Both the position numbers and the translations under genes were made by a program. The notes beneath the pieces were generated by a model. The model was not told the origin of the DNA and ran no database searches. It was given only the letters and a program-made list of their open reading frames with translations. This document shows, in pieces, positions 33,101-46,026 of a DNA stretch of 64,000 nucleotides. The DNA is taken from positions 14,081,967-14,145,966 of the forward strand of contig JBANSL010000004.1 in the NCBI GenBank assembly GCA_037127255.1. Direction: 5' to 3'. The DNA comes from Persicaria tinctoria. Its lineage: Eukaryota > Streptophyta > Magnoliopsida > Caryophyllales > Polygonaceae. How positions within the stretch are numbered: position 1 is the first letter of the stretch; every line of letters starts with the position of its first letter.

Positions 33101-33452
33101 TTGCTTTTGTGACGGGAAACCCTTTTGGCGAATCGAAGAATCTGGCTAATATCCTAACTTAGTAAAAGTGGTAATTATCCACTCATGAATTGGTTTTGAC
33201 CGGTTCTGCCGTGGCAGTTGTATCTTTATTATGCTTTCGCTTTACTTCCGTTTGAAATGGATTTCGCGACATAGTCTTAGGACAGGTTAAGGGTACCCAA
33301 CGGCCCTTCGAGGTTTTTAGGGTTTGAAATCCCTATTTCTACTAATCTTAAAATGAGTCGAAAACCTCGACCCGTACCTGGATTGCAAGATCCGAACAAG
33401 GGGTTTTATCCCTTGAAACGTAACCCAGAAATCATAATTCTGGGCCGTTACA
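30136..33452 (+). mobile_element. 3' LTR, 3,317 bp
   Basis: Starts TGTAAAGGCTCGG immediately after the polypurine tract and ends GGGCCGTTACA. A GC-rich block at 30740-31630 has gene-like composition (GCC/GAG-rich, with 250 open codons on the minus strand) but no known domain. The final 985 bp match 25617-26601 and, with more differences, the solo LTR. Confidence 0.8.
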
Positions 33453-35787
33453 ATGCCTGTCGGCGTCGGTTTATGCGGGTTGTGGTGTTGGGCCTTGCCT
33501 CCCTCCGCCTCCGCCCCTTCCGGCGCCGCCTTCGTAATCCCCCGTCGCAGCCTCGGCATCCGTCGTGCCGACAAGGCCCCATCGCCTCTTCTTCCTTGCG
33601 AAGAAGATGAAGTTGATTAGGTTAGAATAGAAAATAAAAAAATAAAAAACAAATACTTCTTGCAGTGCAAGGATTGCCCCCAGAAAAAAACTAAAATTAA
33701 AATATAAATCCTTGGGCTGCAAGTATTGGAGAAAAAAAGGAAAAAGGGATTATATATTTCTCTTATATAATTACTAAAATCTTATAAGGGCTCCGAACTG
33801 CTCGTTTAAACGTGTACTGAATCCCGTTAAGGTTGACAAAATCCCGTCAGGGTTTTTTGGTGCTCTTTTCTCAGACGATGTGCGATTTTGTGTTGGCGTG
33901 GCTTGGCGATCTTCTCCTTGGATTTGGTTCTGACTATCGGAGTCGGGATAGGTTGAGGTCGTGGACTCGTGGTGGTGTGTATCGTGGCGTCTCCACTATC
34001 TGGGTTGACTGCTTCCCTGGAGTTCGTCCTCACTGCCCACGGGATGATCGGGTCCTGATGTACTGTCGGTCTACGGTTCTGCTTCTCGTGGGGCTTGGCT
34101 TCGTCCGTCTTCTTCGTCCTCATCCTGTTTGGTTTGGGTCTGCTTTGTTTCGCTTTTTGGTAGTTTGTGTTTGTATGTTTGACTTTAGACGGGTTTCCCG
34201 TCTGCCGGCCTGACCGACCCTCGAGTTTCAAATATGTCTGAACTCGAATTTTTACCTAATCAAAAAATATATATTATAGATGTATATTGATTGATTGCCT
34301 AGTCTCCTCTTTTTCTTTTGCAAACCAAGGCCCAATCTCTTTAGATGTTAGCACAGGCTGGCAAGCCCATTTCATCATCACCGTTTCTTTTTTTAACCGA
34401 GCCCGTGTGTAATTCAAAGTCCGTGAAGGTGTGAAATCAGCCTCCGGTCTTCTTCCAAAAGTGGCTTGTATCCTTCTCTCTCCTGGGACACTTGCCTTCT
34501 TCGACCGCATCAGCCTTCAACGCACCACTCTGGGCTATGGCTTTGGGCGATTGAAACGGAGGAAGGCAGAGCAACTCCGGCTTTGACAACGGGGCATGAA
34601 CCCGGTTTTTTCAACCTCAAGTGCTTCCAAAAAGGTACGTTCTTGGGTATTTCTTTTGATGAATCTCAACCCCAATTTGGCGTTCAATCTGCCCTTTAGG
34701 TGATTCTCGACTTAAATTTCATATCCCCAAATGAATCCCCTTTCAATTGAATATTCAATTTTTACATTCAACTGATTTTCTTCAACAGTGATTTTAGGGT
34801 TTTCGAATTTGGGTAGTCGGAATTTCGGGCTATGGAAATCCGAAAAGGGATGAGGAGCCCCAACCTTTGAACCTCTAGGGCAAGAGCGGTACAGCAAGGC
34901 CTCAAGCAGCCACAACCCTGACGCCTCAACTAGGTATGTTATTTTTCTTTGTTTCTACCGAATCGAGACACCAATGGATAATAGGCATAACCAATTTGGA
35001 TTTTTTCCAATGTCTGAACCTTCCCCTCTGATATCCGAATTGGAGCAACCAGAGGGAAGAATAGAGCGACGACCTCCTTCCAGCCCCTAGGCGTTTTGCT
35101 GCCATCCCGTCTCTTCTGAAATGGGTATGATTTTGCACTCTTGATTTTCTTTGCTCTTGCTTTCTTAGTCCTCTTGATTTCTTAAGCTACTGTCTGCTCA
35201 ATGAAATCTAGGACTGATTTGTTGAACCTCCTAATTTTGGGATTCAATTTATACTCAATAGAGTCTGACTTGAATGTGTCACCGATTCTGATTTTGTTAT
35301 GAACACCCAATTTTCCTTGTTTGGTTTGGTGCTCGCTTGGGACAGTAGAAAGTAACATTTTTTTGTTTAAAATTTATTGTCTTCCAACTTGCGGCTTTGC
35401 ACTATTGTTTGACAAAACAGAATTTGTCCTATATTCAGTTTATTTTCGATAGTCCGTGGAACTCAGCAATTCATTGCTTGTGAGTTCCGGGCAAAATCCG
35501 GCAGCACTTCGTCCCTATCAACCGATCCGCGTCGGGATCGATTGTAGCAGCAAAAAAGAATTTCGAGCCGACTACGGGTGAGCACTCTCAACCTATTCTA
35601 AAGCTGACCCCTAGGCAAAAGTAATCTTATACTTAGGCCTATTATCGGGGTCAACCGCTTAGGCGAGAGCACTTTTGTTCCAGCCTTTGATCTGCCCTCC
35701 TCTTTGTTCACCTGCATATCAAAGAATAGAGTGGGGATAAAATTATACCCTCTGTTTTGGAATTTGAACAACAGGCACTCATGGAGT
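33453..35787. other. Intergenic DNA with retroposon-like debris
   Basis: 33453-33605 is GC-rich and gene-like but lacks a recognisable domain. About 33830-34268 resembles the 3' part of the LINE-type retroposons (GC-rich pyrimidine-biased text ending TTACCTAATC plus A-run). 34270-35787 shows no feature I can name. Confidence 0.35.
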
Positions 35788-35792
35788 CCTTC

Positions 35793-38742
35793 TGTAAAGA
35801 CCGTGAAATTTTAGAATATTAAATTATTAAAATAGTGATTTATAATTATCCTGATTTCTAAGATTTGGACATTTTCAGAAGTTCCGTCCTCGATCAAAAT
35901 AATTTCATTCTAACTCTTTTCGAAAAACCCCGGCAAAATTTTATTTTAGAGTCCGATAATTCCATATGTTTTTGCGCGTTTTATGAATTTATCTCGTCTT
36001 CTTATACCGTGTCTCGTACAATATTTTACAAATACTATTACTTATTGACATTCAAAAGTTATTATTTCAACTTAAAATTTTAGTTATTTTGGGAGGGTTT
36101 TAGATAAGGGATGGAATGGTGTTGGGGCAAAATTGGGTAAAATTTTAATCAGATCCAAACCCCTTTTTATGTTTCTTTGGTTCTTCACCTGCTACTGCTT
36201 TCACCCCTGGTCAATTCCACTAAAGCAACCCCAAAACCTCCTCCCCCTCCCTTTTTCCCTCTTATTTCAGATCTGAAGAAGAAACGAATAGGAGCTCTCA
36301 TGGCCACTCCTTCATCCTTCGAGCTCCCTTCAAGCCCTCTTCCATGGCTCTCCCGTCTCCTCTCCTTTCCTTGTCCTTATGCGACCCTTATAGGCTCCGA
36401 CGCTGCCGCACCTTCACCTCCTCAGCCCTCTCCTCTGTCTCCTCCATAGGCGCCACCTCCTTCTCCCCCCCCGGAGCCCAGCAACTCCGCCGAAGCCGGG
36501 CCACCAGCGGCACCCCGGAGCCCCGACGAAGCCGCCACCGCCGAGTCTCCTCCTCTGTTTCGTCAGTTCGATCGATGAGTTCTCGACCTTCTATGTTCCG
36601 AATCAAAACTGTGAAAAGCTTGACCTTTAACCTCCCAGTACTCCCTCCATGCCACTAGGATTTCGAATCCCCCACCACCGGAGCTCAATCGATCCGAACC
36701 GGAGCCTTTTCCGACGAGTTTGAAGTTTCTCGATGAGCTGTCTCTCTCTCTCCTTTGTTTGCGTTTGAGTTCTTCCGGGTCTAGGGTGGTCGGGGGAAGT
36801 TGTCGATCTACTTGGGTGAGCCTGGGTCGGGAACGAGTCGCCGGCGAGGAAGCTTCCCTTCTCCTTTCTTCTTCTTCCGTTCTCGGATTCGGCCAGGGGA
36901 AGGGGAAGCGGCCTGAGCTTGTTTTATTTTTTATTTCTTCAAACCCGGTTCTATATATTTTCCCTGGACCGGTTCATTTGCATAAACCAGATTTGGGTGT
37001 TGGGCTTTCCGGGTTGGGCTTAGGCATTTCGGGTTATGAGTTTTGGGATGGGCTTTCTCTATTGGCTAGTGTTGTTGTATTGTTGTTGCTATTTGTTATA
37101 TAAATGTAAATGTGTTAGGTGTGTTTTATCATTATTAATACATAATTCGTTTCTTGTTGGAAATATAATAATTCTGAAATTATTATATATATTTTAAGTT
37201 GTTTTGTAAATATTATTATTTGGGAAAAGGTTGTTATATGATGTTAAAATGTGATTTTGGTGATTCTTATATTTTAAATATTAATTGGAGTATGTTGTTA
37301 AATGTTGTTCATAAATGGGATTTTAAAGTGCTTTGTTGGTTTTGATTTATAAATGGGGTTTTTCAAGATAGATTTATTTTGGAAATGGTTATCATTGTCC
37401 TAAATTATTTGAAACATTGAAGCCAAGGTTTTGAAATAAAATGCCGGAATTATTTCTATAATAGGATTTTTAGGTATTGGTTTTCAGGTTTTAATGTTTA
37501 ATGTCGGGATTCTTTGTCTTGGCTTGATGATGTTGGTTTTGGGAAGGAAACTGGAAGAATGATTTTGGTTGATGTTGATCATATTGGAAAGGTTTCGGAA
37601 AACGGCTTTACTATCGGTTGGTTCGAGTATGTTGAGAACTTGGGTTTTGTGCATATAAACGTTGGTCCGATAGCTTATGGGAATGACTTGATGATAGGGG
37701 TGTATTGCTTTTGGATTGCTTTGGACTTGCATTTGGGCCCTTGCTTGTATTATCCTGCTGTTCTGCATCTTCAGGTAAGTTCCCTAGGGGGCTTACTCAG
37801 GTTGGATATTCATGCCTGTTGTTGCATTTTATGTTAGGTGTTGCATATGCATAAAAGCATGCCATGTAGTATCTTGTTTAGGTTGCACTAATTGAATTAG
37901 CATCTGCTTACTTATTGCGTTTGAAATAGAACGGCCGTTATCTGTGATAGTCCTAGAGTCTTTGCTAGGGTCATAGGGTAGCCCAACCTCATCGGGTACC
38001 CTGAGTCAATCGAGTCATGAACTTCCTTATATTATGAGATGCCTGCGGGCTTTATTGTGGCGCGGGTTAGGCATGCGTGCCGCCCGATTATGATGGAATG
38101 CATTCACGAGCTGGCCAGTCTCCGCCCTATCGGAAGGGGGGTGGAGGTAGGAGAGGGATATTCCATTTGGCATTGTCTTGGGCCCTTTACAGTATTTCTG
38201 CACATTATTATGAGCTAGGAGCATGCTAGTGTGTTTGGCTTTTGTACTGCATTAGAGCATCTTTATTTGGTATAGCACATACTATGTGGCCTCAGCGAGG
38301 ACTGCCGGTCCCGCATGAGTGGCTCGATCTGACTCCTTTCCCCGTTCTTCTTTTAAAGGTATTTTCTGCAGATTTTGAGTGCTCGATGTCTATATGACGG
38401 GGTTCCCTTTTTGCGAATCGAAGAACCTAGCTAATTCACTAACTCGTTATAAATGGTAATCACCCACTTATGATTTGGTTTTGACCCGACTCTGTCGTGG
38501 CACCTTGTATCTTAATTTTGTTTTCACCTTACTTCCGTTTGAGTTGATTTTCGCGATATAGCCCCTAGGACAGGTTAAGGGTACCCAACGACCCTACGAT
38601 ACTTTTAGGGTTCGAAATCCCTCTTTATTACTGACCTTAAAAATGAGTTTGAAACCTCGACCCGTACTTGGATTGCAAGATCCGAACAAGGGGTTTTATC
38701 CCTTGAAACGTAACCCGGAAATCATAATTCTGGGCCGTTACA
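35793..38742 (+). mobile_element. Solo LTR, 2,950 bp, with 5 bp TSD
   Basis: Starts TGTAAAGACCG and ends GGGCCGTTACA, homologous to the 30136-33452 LTR (the last ~1 kb aligns throughout). It is flanked by perfect CCTTC duplications (35788-35792 and 38743-38747). It contains a GC-rich block (36300-36900) at the same relative place as in the other LTR, but diverged. No internal domain is present, so it arose by LTR-LTR recombination. Confidence 0.9.
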
Positions 38743-39158
38743 CCTTCTTCCTCTCTCTTGCTGATTTTTTGTTTGGTTTGATTGCAGGAACAAGAAGAAC
38801 CAGGAGGAAGACTATTTCTCTAGCCAACCCCCTTTTCCTCGTTGTTTTTGTGGTTGCTAGTGCACTCGGGAGAAGAAGAGGACTTGTGTTTGTTGCTTTT
38901 GCTGATGTTCGAAAGTAGAGGAAGAGGAAGCTAGCCGGAAGGGACCCCAAGAAAATGCAATTGCAGTGTTTATATAGGGTGAAATGAAATAGGGTAGTTA
39001 TCCCTCACCCACGTACTGCAGTTACAATCCCACACCCCATCTTTTTATGTATTTATTTTTTCCTCTTAACTGCTTTTTGATGCATTTTTTTAACTGCAAT
39101 CAAAAGCGAACAAAGAAGTTGCCTTTGTAAGTTGTAACTAAATTTCGACAGATCAGTT

Positions 39159-39614
39159 ATGCCGGGCGGATCGGCGTCTTATGGATTTGTCATTCGAGAC
39201 TCTAAGGGAGTGGTGGTCGCTTTACATCGGGCTATTTGCACTAATGTCTCCATTGTATTTGCTAAAAACCTTGGCCTCAAAATGGGTATTTTACACGCTA
39301 AGGAATTGCAGATCTTAAACCTTCAGATCGAAGGGGACAACTTACTAGTTATAAAGGCTTTACTGGGGGATTGGAAATGCCCCTGGGCTATCGAGCTGCT
39401 ACAATCGGATATTTTGTTAGATATTTCGTCCTTTTCTTATGTTGCTATTCGTCATATTTTCAGGGAATCAAATGTCGTGGCTGACTATCTTGCTCGTAGT
39501 GCCCATGCATTCCCTGCCACCGAACTACTTGTTCTCGTCAGGAAGGATGCGCTAGGAAGGGCTTCTGCTGCGACCGACCCGACATAATCTTTATTCAGCG
39601 TCAAAAAAAAAAAA
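39159..39614 (+). pseudogene. LINE fragment: RNase H-like domain with poly(A)
   Basis: A 142-codon frame contains SYGFVIRDSKG, a central IEGDNLLVIKAL segment and HIFRESNVVADYLAR, matching the RNase H-like domain at the end of plant L1-type LINE ORF2 proteins (the usual N-terminal DG is lost). An A-run near 39602-39614 ends it. It is a strongly 5'-truncated retroposon. Confidence 0.7.
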
Positions 39615-39805
39615 AACTTCCGATCAGCCTTGCTTGGCATGCTTGGGCCTTAATGGTTTGGCCTTGTAATGGAATTTTCGAAGGCCCAATTTTGAATTTG
39701 TAAGGCTTGTGTTTAATTTGAGAAAAATTTACCACATTTTTTTTATAGAATGAATGTGATAAATTTATTTATGTCATGAATAATAAACTAAATTTTACCC
39801 TCCAA

Positions 39806-40537
39806 CACCAGGCATTCGAAGATTTGCTCAGAGCTTGTGTATTGGATCAATCTCGTAATTGGATTCTAAGCCTTCCTCTCATTGAGTTCACTTATAATAA
39901 TAGTTGGCACTCCTCTATTGGAATGGCTCCTTTCGAAGCACTGTACGGAAGGAAATGTCGACCCCCGTTATGTTGTAACGATCTGTCTGATGATGTGCTG
40001 ATTGGACCGAAATTGTTAGAGGAGACTACTCGGCATGTAGCTCAGAGTTGTCAAAAGTCTTATGCTCATCTCAAACGACGAACGGTGGAATTTCAAACAG
40101 GAGATAAAGTGTTCATCAAGATATCTCCATGGAAGGGTATTTCCCGGTTTGGGCATCGAGGTAAACTTCAACCCAGATATATAAGACCATTCGAGATATT
40201 AGAAAGAGTTGGGCAAGTAGCCTATAAACTTGCACTCCCACCCACCTATCAAGTACACAATGTCTACCATGTATCGTTGCTCCGTAAATATGTTCCGGAC
40301 CCCTCTTATATTGTACATTATACGGAAGTTGAATTTCAAAAACAAGAAACAGACCCGGAGGAACCAGTGCAAATAGTGGAAAAGCGAGAGAAACTTTTGA
40401 AAAATACGAAAATTCCACTTGTGAAGGTTCTTTGGTCAAATAAAGGAGCGAAAGTTGTCACCTGGGAAACTGAAGCAGATATGAAAAAGAAACATCCCAA
40501 TTTATTTAAGGAAGGAAACTTCGGGGACGAAGTTTAA
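39806..40537 (+). pseudogene. Ty3/gypsy polyprotein C-terminal fragment (integrase end)
   Basis: Open to the stop at 40537. In order: FEDLLRACVLD and FTYNNSWHSSIGMAPFEALY of the integrase core end, GDKVFIKISPWKG, RGKLQPRYIRPFEILERVG, VHNVYHVSLLRKYVPD, then IPLVKVLWSNKG and VTWETEADM. It lacks protease, reverse transcriptase and RNase H. A purine-rich tract and an LTR start follow directly, so it is a 5'-truncated element. Confidence 0.85.
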
Positions 40538-40555
40538 TGCTAAGAGAGGGAGAAA

Positions 40556-42284
40556 TGTAATGACCAGTACGGTACTCGAGGGTGCTTGCTAAATAAATAA
40601 AATATATGAAATATGTGTGTAATTTTCTTGTATAATATAAAAAAGGGGTTATCTTAGCGTGATTTTCATGTATAATATATAAGAAACATGTAGTTAACCC
40701 CTATAGCTTAGTTATGCGGAACCCATTTCTATAAGTTTTAGGATTATAAGAGCTAGTGGTGTGTTTCTTTATTTATCATTTTTGATAAATTCTATGAGAT
40801 AAATGCTAGGAAAATAGGTATGATTAGTCATTTGGGTAGATAGGAACGGTATAGTGATATTTGGCAGGTAACTGGAGGGGGTAAATGACAAGTTAACATG
40901 TGGCAACCATTATTTTGTCCCTGGGATTGAGTGGAATCCTTGAGATTGGGTCGTCCAATCCCCTTATTCCAGAATAAGTAAAAATATGGGTAAATTCCTT
41001 TGGTGGTCCCTAACCTTTAAGGGTTAGCCACTATCGGTCCCTAACCTTTTTAAGTGTTACTTTTAGTCCTTAACCTTTTAGGTATTGCTACTATTTGGTC
41101 ATCCCGTCTATTTTTTAATTAAACTAAACAATAGAATTATTTAATTTTCTAAATAAATCCAAGAGAGATTAGAGATTGGTTCTGTCCAATGAATTTTAGG
41201 GGCCCCGTTCAATATTACCTTAATCTTAAAATATTTGATTTTTTTCCGACTTGCTAATTATTAAAAAAATATTTTATGTGTAGTTTTTAACTTATTAAAA
41301 AATGTGTCAACAAGTTAAGCATCCAATATTTTGATACGAATAGAGTACTTATTACATTTACCAATCTTTCAAAAACATGTAACACATAAATTATGTAAAA
41401 TAAATGTATTCCTTTAAATAGGATAATTAAAAAAATGCCCAAGTAAATTTAATATAGGACTTCTTCCTATTGGATTTTAAGTCATATATTTTAACTTTTT
41501 TAATTATGTATCAATACATATAGTATTTTCACATTAAAAACTCATTCATTGTGTGAAGTTATAATTTACAAATAAAATTTTGAATATATATGTGAAAAAT
41601 CTTAAAATATAATAAATTATACTCTAATACAAGAGTTTGTATTCAAATAACAAATAAAAATAGTTAATAAGGAGGCTCAATAACTAAAATAGTTTTTCAA
41701 TTAGAAAAAACAATTATAAAATGTAAATTTAATAAAATGTTGGCATTTAATTGGAGGGAAGGACCAATAGTAGCAATATGTAAAATGTTAGGGACTAAAA
41801 TTAACACTTAAAAAGGTTAGGGACTAATAGTGGCTAACCCTTAAAGGTTAGGGACTACCAAAGGAATTTACCTTAAAAATATTGGCTACGGCCACCGACT
41901 GATATTTGTAGATATCAAGATCAGCCCACTGGTTACTTTGTTTGATAACAGAAGGTTAGGTAGTAAAGTGAGTCATATATGTTACGTTTATGGAGGCTAT
42001 GTTTATGGAGTTTCTTTTATATCTATTAGTTTATCTTGAGTTGACCAACCGTATTGTTTTACGGTTGGCTGGTGTTTTAAAAAAAACATCAGCCGACTAA
42101 TTTTTACAGGTTAGGATTGACTAAAGACGACGGTCAGAGGTACCACAATTTGAATGGTAGGATCCCCTAAATTTTTTTTCCTAATCATAATAAAAAGCGA
42201 TATAATAATATTTTTGGCACTACTCGCGAGGTGTTGCACTTTTAACGCTAATTCCAAAAAATATAAACCAAGATAAACTTTACT
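40556..42284 (+). mobile_element. 3' LTR of the gypsy fragment, end uncertain
   Basis: TGTAATGACCAGTACGG begins right after the polypurine tract AGAGAGGGAGAAA (40543-40555). The LTR is interrupted by the MITE at 40988-41873. I could not place its CA end, so the right limit here is only the start of the next dated insertion. Confidence 0.45.
40988..41873. mobile_element. MULE-type MITE with long TIRs and 9 bp TSD
   Basis: About 110 bp terminal inverted repeats (GGTAAATTCCTTTGGTGGTC... and its complement near 41752-41872) flank AT-rich non-coding DNA. Perfect 9 bp duplications TAAAAATAT lie at 40979-40987 and 41874-41882, the size made by Mutator-like transposases. Confidence 0.8.
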
Positions 42285-42303
42285 AGAGGTGGAGTAAAAA
42301 CGG

Positions 42304-43444
42304 AGGCAAAGCATAATTCTAGAGAGAGGGGCTCTCTTCTCTCTCCAGAAACCCCAATTCAATTTGGGAACCTAGGATTTCTTCCCTTTTCAATCATTTT
42401 TTGTGAACCCTTTTCAATCCTTTTTTTGTGAAGATTGAAGATGTTGGTGTGATTATCCCATTTTGTTCTTCTATCCAGACGAATTTCGTTCGGGATTTGG
42501 GGATCTTTTGACCTCATTGACCTTCCATCAAGTTTCGTTTCGTACACCTGGGTTTCGATCCATTTGGCCTATTCACCCTTCATTGTCTACGGCCGGCTGC
42601 CTTGGTGGTTTTGCGGTCTCCCAAACCTCTCCTTCTCTCCTCGTCCATGGCGGTCCCGTTTGTTGCGATCACCCTTGTCTCAACCCGGTGCTTGTCTTCT
42701 CCAGCACCCTCGTTTCATCCTGGTGCTTTTGCGGCCGGTGGGGCGGTTCTTTTGTTCACCTCTGCTTGTGCTCCAGTTTTTGTATCCGGCGTTGGTGGCT
42801 TCGCCTTGCCATCGGTTTCTGGTGGCCTGCAGTTCGAGTGCTCGGTGTTTGCCTACTAGTGGTGGTTGTGTTTCTGATAGATGGTGCTGCACTGTTGCTG
42901 CCTTGCTTGGGCCCGTCTTCTATCCTTTGGGCCTAAGTTTTTTTGCTTGGGCCCTAAGAAGCCCATAGTATTATTTAAAAAAAACGTGAAATTTTATATA
43001 TGTATGAATAAATTATATTTATATATATAGTATAAATAATGCTAGATCTTTCAAATTGCTGAGGTGGTATGGTTATTTGGCTTTGGGGCTAGCAGTGTAA
43101 AGCATAGTTCTTCTCATTTGTCGATGTGCGAGAGGTCGTGGACGTGATCGAAACCTGAAGGCTCGTTGGTAGAGTCCAAATATGAGGTTTTCACTTAGTT
43201 CCCCAGGGCTTTCCTACGTGCCTCTACCAACTGACGGACGAGATGTCACACTTTGCTTCTGTCCTTTCTTTGATAGTACTAGCTTGTGTCTGTAACTGTA
43301 CTCTTGTAATTTGTTTTTTCTGGCTTGGTGTTCCTTTGTAATTTACTTATATTGACGGTTTGTCCGTCGCCGATTTCATCGGCCTATCGATCCACCGGGT
43401 CTCTTCGATGCATCGAATTCTTACCTGGTCAAAAAAAAAATAAA
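42304..43444 (+). mobile_element. 1.1 kb poly(A) retroposon with 19 bp TSD
   Basis: Flanked by AGAGGTGGAGTAAAAACGG (42285-42303) and the same with one mismatch (43445-43463). The 5' end has a GAGAGAGGGGCTCTCTTCTC hairpin, the middle is GC-rich without a long conserved frame, and the 3' end is CTTACCTGGTC plus A-run. Long variable TSDs and a poly(A) tail indicate LINE-machinery retrotransposition; the missing ORFs make it non-autonomous. Confidence 0.75.
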
Positions 43445-43489
43445 AGAGGTGGAGTAGAAACGGGTGGTACTCTACGCAATCAGCTATTA

Positions 43490-44560
43490 ATATGATTCAC
43501 ACTGAAAAACAACACACAAAATCTGATCTTGGTTGGATCTGGTAACTTGACACTCTCCCCAAAGTCAAGGACTTTCTTTGGCGCCTAATAAAAAATGGCA
43601 TTCCCACGTCGGTCAAATTGGCTAGCAGGGGTTTTGGAATTCCTACAAGTTGTCTCATGTGTGATTTCCACTATGAGGATTTAGAGCACCTCCTTCTCAA
43701 ATGCCCAATTACGCTTGCTACAATCCAATTGACAAATCCCACTCTAATACCAAAGTTGCGGACTTACCGTCTACAATTAAGCAACATCAACGAGTTCCTA
43801 ATCATAACTAAGGAAAATTAACCTAGGAAAACAAACCTCCGCCAAACTGGCTATTGTTTGGTGGAGGTATATGGTTCTTCCGAAACAAAGCTCTATTTAA
43901 CAACATCAAGCCAGACTACAGAGCTATTGCTTCATATTCTGCAGAACAATTGTTTAACTGGAATATGGCGAAGCAGACTAGCGACAACCACAACATAAAC
44001 AAGGACAACATCAAAAGTAAAAACAAAAGGCCTATAACAAAATGGAACAAGCCTCCAACCAACTGGCACAAACTAAATTTCGATGGTGCATTCTCACCCT
44101 CGAGCAAGGGTCATTGTGACTATATCATCCGGGACCACGCCGGCGTCCCGATCGTTAGTGGTGTGGGTTCATCGCCTCTATATTCTGTAATCAGTTCAGA
44201 GGCCTACACTCTCTAGAAAGGCATACTTGCCGCTTCTGATCTTCATCTTCATCATATCTTGATTGAAGGAGACAATCTCACCATTGTTAACTGTCTTTTG
44301 GGACGTTGGTCGGTCCTTGGATTGAGATGCTCATTTCAGATTCCACTCTCTCTATCTTCAAACTTTCGTATCGGTTTAGATTCGTCACATGTAAAGGGAA
44401 GCTAGCCAAGTTGCTGATTGTCTATCACACCTTGACTATGCCTGTTTTGGATCTTTGATCCCCGACGATTCTGAACTTGCTCTGCTCATCCGTAAGGATG
44501 CACTTAGCTAGGGAGGGTTTTCCCTTTCAACCAAATTATTTTTCGGTTAAAAAAAAACAT
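43490..44560 (+). pseudogene. LINE 3' fragment: zf-RVT and RNase H domains, broken
   Basis: Frames carry LPKVKDFLWRLIKNGIPTS, then C-x2-C and EDLEHLLLKCP (the zinc-binding domain after the LINE reverse transcriptase), then WHKLNFDGAFSPSS and IIRDHAGVP of the RNase H-like domain. A stop (TAA in IW*LDT), a stop after EAYTL and frame changes break it. A poly(A) run near 44549-44558 closes it. Confidence 0.75.
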
Positions 44561-46026
44561 GATCCGTTCTGAAAAACCCGACTCGTACGTCCGATAATTT
44601 TGCGGGTTTAAACTCGGTGTTTTTTACTTGGAACCTGAAATCGATCCGATGAGTCATCACCATGTAGACGTCACACAAGCACTGGATAGACCCCGCCCAG
44701 ATTCATCATGCAATTGTGTTTGTTAAGGTCACACATAAGTTAAATAACATAGACGATATATAATTTATAATTAGGGCCCATTTGGAAAGGGCATATGGAT
44801 ATAGAATATAAGCTATGAGTATGAGATATAGATAAGCTATGGGTACGAGATATATATATATCAAGCTATGGAAAGGGTATATAGATATCAAACTAAAAAC
44901 AATTACAAATTCAAATTCATGAGCAAACTACTCCAAGATCATGAAGTTGAAATTGACATAAAATCTTACACCCAAGATCAAACAAAGTACAACATGGAAA
45001 TCGAACATCAATTATTAAGCACCCGAAACCCAATTGTTAAAAGAAGTGTGAGCTAATTCGAACAACTTGAACCCTAATTCGACTAGAAATTTTCGAACAA
45101 TAACAATGAAAATTCATGATTTGCTGGGTGTAAAAACAAGGGAGCTATTCTTAAAAAACAAAGCTGCAGAGCTTGATCGAGAGATGGGTTTGTTCGTACA
45201 CAAGAAGAAACAGGGAGACACATGAGAATGCTTACTCATGAGATTAGAATCACTCTAGATAGGCACACAATTCTTAAAACAACTCTTTTTTAGTTGGATA
45301 GAACCTTGGCTTTGGAAGAGTGTACATTATGGATGCCTACACGTATTGGATTTGAGCTTCAATTATCTTACACTCTTCATCACCAAAATCCTGTTGCTTT
45401 TACTATATAGTCTGTACCCATACAACTTCCTATAATTAATCAAGTATTCAGTACCAGTCATGATGTGAAAATCTTACCCAACTGTCCATTGGCAAAAATC
45501 CGATATGTGACTGAAAAGTATACGCAACAGAAAATCAAACAGCTTGGACCTAAAGCTCGAACAGATGCAACAACATTTCGAACAGGAATTTTTGAACAGA
45601 TACAATCGAACATATGATATAGAGAAGGAGGAGGAGAGGTCCCTTCTCTCATTCGCTTTTCTTCTAAACTAGGAGGAGCTCGAGCTCGAGCCAACCCCTA
45701 GATCCACCACTAATTATACTCTTAAAATATACCTATGTTAATATTGCGATCGTGATCCACTTAAGGTATTTTCATCAAGAGGGCCAATTTGATAATTTTA
45801 ACATATGAAATATTGCTAGTTTTGAAGAAAAAAAAAGGATAGTTAAGGAAAATGAAGAAAGTTAGGGGTGCATAGATGTAATAACCTAAATATTATATGC
45901 TTGTATTCCCGAAAACACCCTCCCGTACCTCTACGGCTCTACTCCACTGCCGATTTATGATTTATCATCCCATCTCGTCCCCAAATTCACCTTTCCTTTT
46001 CCCCTGCAAACCCTAAAACCCACCCA
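44561..46026. other. Intergenic DNA and PRP3 upstream region
   Basis: AT-rich, with imperfect TATAGATATAAGC-type repeats at 44800-44880. I see no coding sequence; small open frames lack known motifs. The PRP3 promoter and 5' UTR must lie at the right end; the 60 bp before 46027 are CT-rich, as in many plant leaders. Confidence 0.5.

Noticed and set aside
33827..34231. Overlapping 126- and 134-codon frames
   Set aside because: Both strands open in retroposon-like pyrimidine/purine-biased DNA; no known motif.
42463..42968. Plus-strand frames of 134-157 codons
   Set aside because: Three overlapping frames with Cys/Trp/Leu-rich text inside a TSD-flanked retroposon; no LINE domain.
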